From Lachnospiraceae bacterium AB2028 (lineage in GTDB: Bacteria > Bacillota > Clostridia > Lachnospirales > Lachnospiraceae), in the NCBI GenBank assembly GCA_000621425.1, contig JHYJ01000011.1, forward strand, positions 1 to 64,000: a DNA stretch of 64,000 nt, in the 5' to 3' direction. The notes under the pieces are model-generated. The model saw nothing but the letters and a program-made list of their open reading frames with translations, had not been told where the DNA came from and did not search any database. This document shows, one piece after another, positions 1-6,318 of the stretch (position 1 is its first letter; every line of letters starts with the position of its first letter). A program made the position numbers and the translations under genes.

Positions 1-506
1 TTGTACATATCCAGTATGGGTGATAAATATACTTTCTGATCCATTACGGCAAACTCGGTTACATCGGTAGCCCATTTTTGGTTTGGTCCATCTGCCTCAA
101 AGTTTCTCGCGATAATATTAGGTGCAACTTTACCCACTTCTCCTTTGTAAGAACGATACCTTTTTCTCCTGATTTCACACTTCAGACAACTCTGTTTCAT
201 CAACTTCTGTACCGTTTTATGATTGATGCGATACCCGCGATTATGCAGTTCCATAGTAATTCGCCTATATCCGTACCTCCCCTTATTTTCAGAGAAGATT
301 TGTTTTATCACATCTTTTAATTCGCTATATTTATCAGGTTGCTTCATACGCTTTATATAATAGTAAAATGTACTTCTAGCCATACCATCAAATGCAAGCA
401 AATCTGCCAATTTATACGTCTGCCTTAATTCTTCGATGATGGTGGCTCTTTCCCATTCTCTCGGGCGATTCTTTCCTGAACTAAGGCTTGCAATTTTTTT
501 AAGTAT
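1..506 (-). CDS. IS3-family transposase OrfB (DDE integrase part), partial, made by -1 frameshift
   Basis: Translating the minus strand in the frame that opens just upstream of the slippery run gives KNRPREWERATIIEELRQ, then a helical stretch, and ends at the window edge in WATDVTEF. That motif holds the first Asp of the DDE catalytic triad of IS3 integrases. The frame has a stop codon just before it opens (507-509) and no start of its own nearby, so it is expected to be translated only as an OrfAB fusion. The slippery site A AAA AAA lies at 494-500 and is correctly phased to the orfA codons. The rest of the catalytic core is off the window. The transposase would act on this IS's ends. Confidence 0.87.
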   Translation of the reverse strand, partial: MLKKIASLSSGKNRPREWERATIIEELRQTYKLADLLAFDGMARSTFYYYIKRMKQPDKYSELKDVIKQIFSENKGRYGYRRITMELHNRGYRINHKTVQKLMKQSCLKCEIRRKRYRSYKGEVGKVAPNIIARNFEADGPNQKWATDVTEFAVMDQKVYLSPILDMY

Positions 507-949
507 TCATTCTCCATACGAAGGCGTTGCACTTCTGCAATTAAATCCTCTTCTTGTTGATAATTATTTAGTTTTTTAGTTTTTCTGGGTTTCATTTTCT
601 TTGGACGACCACGATTTTCTCTGTATAGAGCTATAGGCCCCTCCTCATAGTATATGCGTTCCCATTTGCCTACTGTAACGTCACTAGGAATACCAAATTT
701 AACAGCAACTTGCGCAATAGACAAATGATGCTGATGCATATATTCTACAACAGAAACTTTAAAATCTCCATCATAGGAACCGTGTTTTAACAATAATCCC
801 TCGGATCCAAACTGCTCATAACGCATAACCCATCTTCGTACATGCTCACTCCCTGTTCCAAGAATCTTGGCACTATCACGTAAAGACATGCCATCATCAA
901 CAACTCTAAGAACAGCTTCTAGCTTTTCTTCATAAGAATACTTAGACAT
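425..949 (-). CDS. IS3-family transposase OrfA (helix-turn-helix DNA-binding part)
   Basis: A protein of 174 residues starting MSKYSYEEKL. It carries two helix-turn-helix repeats: residues about 1-55 with the SLRDSAKILG turn, and about 60-115 with the SIAQVAVKFG turn. A basic RGRPKKMKPRKTKK segment follows, then a leucine-rich coiled coil ending at the frameshift site. This is the usual layout of IS150-type OrfA, which binds the terminal repeats and serves as the N-terminus of the OrfAB transposase. Its ribosome site GGAGG lies inside a hairpin formed by the IS end (see findings). The frame closes at 425 after an alternative C-terminus used when no frameshift occurs. Confidence 0.9.
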   Translation of the reverse strand: MSKYSYEEKLEAVLRVVDDGMSLRDSAKILGTGSEHVRRWVMRYEQFGSEGLLLKHGSYDGDFKVSVVEYMHQHHLSIAQVAVKFGIPSDVTVGKWERIYYEEGPIALYRENRGRPKKMKPRKTKKLNNYQQEEDLIAEVQRLRMENEYLKKLQALVQERIARENGKEPPSSKN

Positions 950-979
950 AAAAATGCACCTCCAAATGCTAAACTATTT

Positions 980-1003
980 GTCTAACATTTGGGGTGCACT
1001 TCA
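980..1003 (-). repeat. Terminal inverted repeat of the IS3-family element
   Basis: On the minus strand the element begins TGAAGTGCACCCCAAATG, then continues TTAGAC, typical of IS150-like ends. The exact outer base is inferred from the TG terminus, because the partner repeat is outside the window. Confidence 0.7.
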
Positions 1004-1044
1004 ATATTCCGTCTCCATTTCTCAATGTACTATTAATATATTAT

Positions 1045-1377
1045 TTACGGCTCTGCATACATATATTTGTTCTTGGATTTGCCACCTAAGAATTTCACTT
1101 CATCCTCAGCTAACTGAAGCTCTTCAAAAACCTTCATCGCATCTTCCAGCTGGGCTGAATTAATACAGAAAACAAGCCTTGTCTTTTCACCCTTAAACAA
1201 ACGGCTGAAAAACCCCGGCTCCTGCCATCTTAAAAAATAGGAAACACGCGCATACTGAAGAGCAGCTTCTATCTTATGTCTCGTAGCATCGATATTCTTC
1301 TTTTTGCTGCCGACCAGTTCACAAAGGTCAATCTCATTATTCACTTTTACTCTGGTCATCATATTATCGATGTTCAA
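1045..1377 (-). CDS. Small protein of unknown function, about 110 residues
   Basis: I do not recognise a family. The frame runs to 1401, but a TTG at 1377 has GGGAGG eight bases upstream and is the likelier start, giving a protein that begins MNIDNMMTRV. It is soluble, with alternating charged and hydrophobic segments, a KKKN patch near the N-terminus and a lysine-rich SKNKYMYAEP C-terminus. No signal peptide or membrane span is seen. It stops about 40 bases from the IS end, so the IS sits just beyond its 3' end and the gene appears intact. The next gene upstream (2208-1498) is a glycosyltransferase on the same strand, about 120 bases away. Confidence 0.6.
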   Translation of the reverse strand: MNIDNMMTRVKVNNEIDLCELVGSKKKNIDATRHKIEAALQYARVSYFLRWQEPGFFSRLFKGEKTRLVFCINSAQLEDAMKVFEELQLAEDEVKFLGGKSKNKYMYAEP

Positions 1378-1497
1378 TGCCGTTGCCTCCCGATCTTGCA
1401 ACTATTCAAAAAACTACAGATTATTCTACCACTTTATATGCCATATGCAAATTTTGTGCGCTATGCCGCACTTACAGTCACTTGTCCAGCCACTATA

Positions 1498-2208
1498 TTA
1501 CAGTCTCTTATTTATCATCCTGAAATCCTGCAGTGCCTGTGTTCCTATTTTTATGATCTTGATCATATTTATGGAATTCACCCCACCCTGCCTTGGCCTG
1601 AAGGTAATAGGAATGTATCTGGTGCGGCATCCCTTCTTTTTAAAGATTACCGACACCACCACATTCGCAAGGAAGTAATCCTCCGGTATTATATCAATGT
1701 ACTTTTCTAAGGTTCTTGCATTCATCAGCCTGTACGGAGTGTTGGCATCAGGAATCTTCACCCCGAAACAAATGTTTATGACCTTGCGCAACGTCTTAGT
1801 CACAAATACTCGTCCTGCACCGTCTCCCCTGGTCCTGCGCCAGCCTATGACCATGTCATACTTTTTCCTGCGTTTCCAGAAAGGCTCAAATTCCTCCGGC
1901 AGGGTCTGTCCGTCTGAATCCGTCTGAAAGATGTAATCTGCACCGTGTGCCAGTGCATACTTGTATCCGTAAAGAATAGTCGCTCCGTGTCCGCCGTTTT
2001 CCTTGGTAAGTGGCTGCAACAACGGTCTGTCCTTTGCCATTTCGCAGAGTATCTTAAAGGTGTCATCCTTGCTTCCGTCATCTATGACCACCATCCGGCT
2101 CTCACCTGCCCCGTTATGCTTTTCTATAACGGGATACCAGTCCTCAACCAGCTGTCTTATGTTTTCCGATTCGTTATACGCAGGTATAACTATATATAAC
2201 TTATCCAT
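1498..2208 (-). CDS. Family 2 glycosyltransferase, DPM1/polyprenyl-phosphate type
   Basis: A GT-A fold glycosyltransferase of 236 residues. It has the N-terminal nucleotide-binding strand VIPAYNESENI (about 7-17), VIDDGSKDDTF (about 42-52), ENGGHGATILYGY (about 70-82) and the metal-binding QTDSDGQ (about 95-101). It lacks the C-terminal membrane helices of undecaprenyl-phosphate transferases, so it is probably a soluble, membrane-associated enzyme that moves a sugar from an NDP-sugar to a lipid carrier or glycan. The acceptor cannot be read from sequence. The start is supported by GGAGG four bases before the ATG. It follows the phosphopantetheinyl transferase gene by about 55 bases and may share its transcript. 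Confidence 0.88.
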   Translation of the reverse strand: MDKLYIVIPAYNESENIRQLVEDWYPVIEKHNGAGESRMVVIDDGSKDDTFKILCEMAKDRPLLQPLTKENGGHGATILYGYKYALAHGADYIFQTDSDGQTLPEEFEPFWKRRKKYDMVIGWRRTRGDGAGRVFVTKTLRKVINICFGVKIPDANTPYRLMNARTLEKYIDIIPEDYFLANVVVSVIFKKKGCRTRYIPITFRPRQGGVNSINMIKIIKIGTQALQDFRMINKRL

Positions 2209-2264
2209 TCTTCCTCCGAAGCACCGGTCCTTTCATACCGCAGTCTGTAGGTATCCCATATACA

Positions 2265-2960
2265 TCAGGCACTTACGATTCCCAGACTGTACCCTGCAGG
2301 AGCCTGCAGGATCTGTGCACAAATTCTTTTTTCATTCCCTATATTATGGACAGCCTTCGCACCATCCGCTTTAAGTGCAGACAGAAAGCTCACATCCTTC
2401 ATCCCCTGTTTCATCCCCTGACCCGTATATTTCATATACGCTTCATGGAGACACCAGAGATCAAAAAAATCCTTCGTAAAATCCCCGGATTCATTTTTAA
2501 GGTACTCATCCTCTTCACCGGCAAAGTACCTGCCAGAAATATCGCAGCTAAGATTCCTGTGTTCCTGTATATCAATGCCGTTCCGGGCACCAGAAACAGA
2601 GCATACAGCATAATCTCCTGAATGGGATATGCTGAAATAAATATCCGGATGATCAGGAAAATAAGGGCTGCCTGTGTCACTCTTGCGCACGCATTCAACA
2701 TGCCCTGCTGCCTTCAGCACACCTGTACATTCTATCGCATCTTTGGAATAAAACAAGATTTCTTTTTCAGTGCCTGATTCCTGTATATGATCTAAATATG
2801 CATACTGGATAAGCAGTCCCGCCGCAAGAGACAATGCTGCCGGCTTGCCACTCCTGCCCTCAAGCTGCTTGCACCGGTCCGGATCCACCAGCATTAAGGC
2901 GCTTTTATACACGTCCGCTGATTCAAGGCTGCCCGCATTCATAAGATAGACCCGCATCAT
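2265..2960 (-). CDS. 4'-phosphopantetheinyl transferase, Sfp superfamily
   Basis: Sfp-type enzymes move phosphopantetheine from CoA to a serine of an acyl or peptidyl carrier protein. The family motifs are present in order: FSISHSGDY, then GIDIQ with its Mg-binding acid, then YFAGEEDEYL, then WCLHEAYMKYTGQG. The last usually reads W-x-x-K-E-A, and here the Lys is His, a substitution worth noting. About 230 residues, the usual Sfp size. The frame extends upstream to a GTG, but GGAGG sits five bases before the ATG at 2960, with a second ATG at 2957. No polyketide or peptide synthetase cluster is in the window, so its carrier protein is unknown. Confidence 0.85.
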   Translation of the reverse strand: MMRVYLMNAGSLESADVYKSALMLVDPDRCKQLEGRSGKPAALSLAAGLLIQYAYLDHIQESGTEKEILFYSKDAIECTGVLKAAGHVECVRKSDTGSPYFPDHPDIYFSISHSGDYAVCSVSGARNGIDIQEHRNLSCDISGRYFAGEEDEYLKNESGDFTKDFFDLWCLHEAYMKYTGQGMKQGMKDVSFLSALKADGAKAVHNIGNEKRICAQILQAPAGYSLGIVSA

Positions 2961-3038
2961 TTTCTCCTCCACTCAGAGAAACCATTCATGTAATTTCTCC
3001 CGGTCCGTAAAAATAATGCACTTCCTACGCAAACTGCT

Positions 3039-3066
3039 ATGGGCAGACCGGAAACGGCCTGCCCAT
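3039..3066. terminator. Strong hairpin without a T-tract, possible terminator of the signalling operon
   Basis: ATGGGCAGACCG (3039-3050) pairs with CGGCCTGCCCAT (3055-3066) around a GAAA loop on the plus strand. All 12 positions pair, one as a G-T wobble. It lies between the end of the STAS gene (3139) and the start of the phosphopantetheinyl transferase gene (2960). Neither strand has a clean T-run after it, so a Rho-independent role is uncertain. A T-rich stretch on the minus strand around 3096-3105 precedes it. Confidence 0.5.
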
Positions 3067-3138
3067 CTGCAGCACTATTTGATCTTACCGATTTCTGAAA
3101 AAAAAGAACCATCGCGGAAACTATATAAAATACAACTA

Positions 3139-3441
3139 TCAGGCTTCAATATTAAGAATATTTGCAAAGCCCGTAACTTCAAAAACTTCCATTACATTCT
3201 CGTTTGCACCACGTAATACCATGTGTCCCCGGCTACTCATATTCTTATGCACGGAAAGAAGTATCCTGAGTCCTGCCGAAGAAACATATTCCAAATTTGC
3301 GATATCAAAAACCAGTTCCTTCACATCATCCGCAATGGGATCAAGTTCCTTTTCTAACTGCGGTGCAGTGGCAGTGTCTAGTCTTCCATCCAGCGCAACC
3401 GTAAGCTTTTCTCCGTCTTTTTCCTGTTTAATGTCTAACAT
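3139..3441 (-). CDS. STAS-domain anti-sigma factor antagonist (SpoIIAA/RsbV-like)
   Basis: A protein of 100 residues that is a single STAS domain. The phosphorylatable serine region reads LEYVSSAGLR (about 50-59), matching the D/S-S-A-G-L motif of SpoIIAA and RsbV, followed by the expected LLSVHKNM helix. In known partner-switch systems the unphosphorylated form binds an RsbW-type kinase and frees its target. The gene lies 41 bases downstream of an RsbW-like gene, supporting that pairing, but no sigma factor gene is nearby, so the target may be an enzyme or receptor instead. The start is backed by AAGGAGG upstream of the ATG. It is the last gene of the signalling run. Confidence 0.88.
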   Translation of the reverse strand: MLDIKQEKDGEKLTVALDGRLDTATAPQLEKELDPIADDVKELVFDIANLEYVSSAGLRILLSVHKNMSSRGHMVLRGANENVMEVFEVTGFANILNIEA

Positions 3442-3482
3442 GCTTCCTCCTTTACCGTGCCAACTATATATTCATCACACTA

Positions 3483-4103
3483 TCAGTCTGCGTGAACTGC
3501 CTTTTCGATCACCAGGCAGACTTTGTCGCCTTCTATCCAAACCTTAACATCATCTGCAATATTCGCAATGATGGATTTCTCCAGCTCGTCCCACTCTTCT
3601 GCTGCTTCATTATTATCGTGGGCATTCTTCACATCATTCCTATACTGATCAAGGGACCATATATAGCTTGATGTCACGGCACCGGCATAGCATCCCATCT
3701 GGACGTTACCGGCCTGCATCTGAGCCAGGTCAAAAGCCCCTACCTCCATCGGCGTGAACATGACATATTCAAAAATATCAAATATCCTTCCCATCAGGCC
3801 CTTGTTTGCTTCATTCCTGCCCTTCGAAGATATGTCAACAAGGTTCATCTTCTTTTCGGGATCCATATTTGTTTTCGCTTCAAGGGTAAGCTTCGCAGTA
3901 TCACCGTCAAGCTCTGCCCAGTATTCAGCTGAAAACTCCTTTGTCACTGCACATACGACCCCGAACAGCTCTTCCCCCAACAGTCTCAGACGGATGCGTT
4001 CCTTCTTCGGAAGGTTAAGTTCTTCTGCAAAAGCAGTAGTCCTGTCCAGCGCTTCCTCTAATCCTGTCCCGTCATTTTTTATGATCACTTTAACTGTCTG
4101 CAT
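3483..4103 (-). CDS. RsbW-like histidine-kinase-fold ATPase (anti-sigma type), divergent
   Basis: Probably a GHKL-fold protein of the RsbW class, judged from the helix RLRLLGEELFGVV (resembling the N-box helix), the small size and the STAS partner immediately downstream. The G1 and G2 nucleotide-binding motifs are not clear by eye. A central segment with GLMGRIFDIFEYVMF may be the ATP lid, and the C-terminus (DDVKVWIEGDKVCLVIEK) has beta-strand character. The frame extends upstream to 4133, but the ATG at 4103 has GGGGG seven bases before it, giving a start of MQTVKVIIKN. If it is active it would phosphorylate the STAS protein; if not, it may act only by binding. Confidence 0.55.
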   Translation of the reverse strand: MQTVKVIIKNDGTGLEEALDRTTAFAEELNLPKKERIRLRLLGEELFGVVCAVTKEFSAEYWAELDGDTAKLTLEAKTNMDPEKKMNLVDISSKGRNEANKGLMGRIFDIFEYVMFTPMEVGAFDLAQMQAGNVQMGCYAGAVTSSYIWSLDQYRNDVKNAHDNNEAAEEWDELEKSIIANIADDVKVWIEGDKVCLVIEKAVHAD

Positions 4104-4206
4104 CTGTTTCCCCCTTGCCTTCATATTCATCACAAGCTCCGGTTACATCTATAAATACTACCACAAACGACCTATTTCCACCATACCCGCTTGTATATCA
4201 GATATC

Positions 4207-6318
4207 CTACTGCCGTTTCTCTCCGCCGATATCCGAAAGCAGAGTATCCCTGTCCACCGCCGGACTGAAAAGATATCCCTGATAAAGCAGGCAGCCTATC
4301 TGCTCAAGGGCATCACGCTGTTCCGTAGTCTCGACAAATTCCGCAAGGACCTTGAAATCAAGTGACTTAGACAAATACACGATTGAATTTATGATCTCCT
4401 TGGTACGGCCATTATCTAACAGCGACTTTACTAAATTGCCGTCAAGCTTCACTATGTCAAACTGATTATGTTGCAGATACTGAAGTGATGTATGGCCCAT
4501 GCTAAAATCATCCAAAGCAAATGTATAGCCGAAAGCCCTGATGCTCTTGATCAGCTCTCCGGTTTCTTCCGTCGTCACAAGCTCAGTTTCTTCCGTGATC
4601 TCAATGCAGATATTTCCTGTCCTTAACCTGTAACGGTCCGCAATGATCCGAAGGAAATCCACATACCTGCTGTCATAAAGCGTTGTCACGGTAGTGTTTA
4701 TGCTCAGTTTAAAGTTTTCACCGAAGCACTGCCTGAAGCTCTCAGAATCCCGGACCGCCTTTTCTACTATGTATGTCTCTAATCTGTAAAGATCACCGCT
4801 CTCCTTTGCAAGATGTATGACAAGGGGCGGATAGATGACACCGTACCTTTTATGATTCCATCTGAGAAGCGCTTCTGCACCAATGCATTTTCCGGTATTG
4901 TCAAACTGGGGCTGGTATTTTATTATCAGCGGACTGCCAGCCTGTCTCCTGTCATCAGCCGGCGACGACTTGGAAAGGGCTTCACTCAGATCCGTAGCAA
5001 GGAGCTTTGCAAGCCTCCCCACATTGCCATCGCACTCGGTGAGCACCACCTCTTCCGTAGTTTCCTCGCTCTTTTTAAGTACCGCTACCAGTTCTTCCAT
5101 TGCAGATGAGAACTCATCGATGGATCTCTTTTCATAAGCAACCACGAACGGAGCATAGCACGCGGTGGATATCAGGATATTCATAAACTGGACTATCACT
5201 CCCCTGACCGAACCTGTAGCAAGGTATCCGCTCATAAGCGCAGGCGTGGTCCATACAACAGATTCCGTAACCGGAGGAAGGAAGCCCACCTTGGTCAGCA
5301 GGAACGCATTCGAGAAACAGAGCATGGGCGCAAGTATGAAAGGGACCACCATAAGCGGGTTATATATGATAGGAAAGCCAAACACCATCAGCTCACCTAT
5401 ATTGAATATCCCCGGCAGAAAGGCCATACCGGAAAGCTTTCTTGTTGAACTGCGCTTTCCGAAAAATATCATTGCAAACAGCAGTCCCATTGTGCAGCCT
5501 GTTCCGCCCATATTGACGAAGGTATCAATGAAACTCTTTGACACGATCTCCCCGGGGATGATCGCTGTAAACATATCCTCTGCCACCTGGTTCAGCACAT
5601 TATTACCGTGAATGCCGAACCACCACATTACACTTGTAAAGGTTGTAAACAACAGTCCGCTTATGTATGACCTCTGCATGCTGAAAAAGATGGTATCTAC
5701 CACTTTCATGAACAGATGCTGCATACTCTGGACCCGGAAGCATACAGTGATAAGATAATTTACCGCAGTAAAACTGAGTACAACAGCTATGAAAGGCAAC
5801 ATCGTATGGAGAGCCGCATTAAACTCCGAATCTGCACCGTCCACAAAGACCATCTTCCGGGACCTGAAAAGAGTCTCAAACTTCCTAAAAAGTACCGAAC
5901 CTGCGGCACCGGCTACAATAGCACTGAAAACTCCCTGGCCGCTAAGCAGCGTCAGGTCCGGCGCCCCATTAAAAAATCCAACGAGAATAAAAAAGCCCGT
6001 AAGGCATCCCAGCAGGCTTCCAAGCCTGAATGCAAGCCTTGACCCATCATCCGTCTGGTTTGTATAGCTTAAGTTCAGCGCTATGGTTATATATACAGCT
6101 AAAGTTCCCACAGTTGTACACTGTATGACAGAAAGCATGCTCCTGATTCCTCCGTCAAGGAATGAATCAAGAAAATCCTGATAGGCCTGTATGGGAAAGC
6201 TGTTTAGCAGCACCGTCATACTGCCTATGAACAGTATAGGCAGTGCCATTGCTAAGCTGGCTTTTATTGTCCTCGCTATAAGGGACATATTTCTGATGAT
6301 TCTTTTCTTCATGATCAC
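4207..6318 (-). CDS. PTS-EIIC (lactose/cellobiose type) membrane domain fused to an EAL c-di-GMP phosphodiesterase
   Basis: 703 residues counted from a GTG at 6318; an ATG two codons on (6312) may be the real start. Residues 1-395 form a multi-span membrane domain of the lac/cel EIIC type, with HGNNVLN near 237 and NIGELMVFGFPIIYNP near 306, where family members keep the sugar-contacting Glu. Residues 460-700 form an EAL domain with every usual catalytic group visible: EALLRW (E482), N541, E573, the DD pair at 603-604, K624 and E660. It is therefore expected to cleave c-di-GMP to pGpG, controlled by the membrane domain. There are no EIIA or EIIB domains, so it is more likely a sugar sensor than a transporter. 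Its start overlaps the kinase stop by four bases, implying coupling. Confidence 0.9.
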   Translation of the reverse strand: MIMKKRIIRNMSLIARTIKASLAMALPILFIGSMTVLLNSFPIQAYQDFLDSFLDGGIRSMLSVIQCTTVGTLAVYITIALNLSYTNQTDDGSRLAFRLGSLLGCLTGFFILVGFFNGAPDLTLLSGQGVFSAIVAGAAGSVLFRKFETLFRSRKMVFVDGADSEFNAALHTMLPFIAVVLSFTAVNYLITVCFRVQSMQHLFMKVVDTIFFSMQRSYISGLLFTTFTSVMWWFGIHGNNVLNQVAEDMFTAIIPGEIVSKSFIDTFVNMGGTGCTMGLLFAMIFFGKRSSTRKLSGMAFLPGIFNIGELMVFGFPIIYNPLMVVPFILAPMLCFSNAFLLTKVGFLPPVTESVVWTTPALMSGYLATGSVRGVIVQFMNILISTACYAPFVVAYEKRSIDEFSSAMEELVAVLKKSEETTEEVVLTECDGNVGRLAKLLATDLSEALSKSSPADDRRQAGSPLIIKYQPQFDNTGKCIGAEALLRWNHKRYGVIYPPLVIHLAKESGDLYRLETYIVEKAVRDSESFRQCFGENFKLSINTTVTTLYDSRYVDFLRIIADRYRLRTGNICIEITEETELVTTEETGELIKSIRAFGYTFALDDFSMGHTSLQYLQHNQFDIVKLDGNLVKSLLDNGRTKEIINSIVYLSKSLDFKVLAEFVETTEQRDALEQIGCLLYQGYLFSPAVDRDTLLSDIGGEKRQ

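Larger units (their letters stand above)
1..1003 (-). mobile_element. IS3-family (IS150-like) insertion sequence, 5' part; the 3' part lies beyond the window
   Basis: Two overlapping reading frames on the minus strand (orfA 425-949, orfB from about 506 to the edge) are joined by a -1 slippery heptamer, as in the IS150 group of the IS3 family. The outer end is taken as 1003, where the minus strand begins TGAAGTGCACCCC, a TG-starting terminus of the kind seen in this family. The other terminus and any target duplication lie outside the window, so completeness cannot be judged. Confidence 0.88.

Noticed and set aside
1276-1710. Overlapping plus-strand open frames of 124 and 144 codons
   Set aside because: They lie antisense to the small protein gene and the glycosyltransferase, have no ribosome site and no recognisable motif.
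3754-4365. A 203-codon plus-strand frame spanning two minus-strand genes
   Set aside because: Crosses the gap between the RsbW-like and EIIC-EAL genes with Ser/Phe-rich shadow composition.
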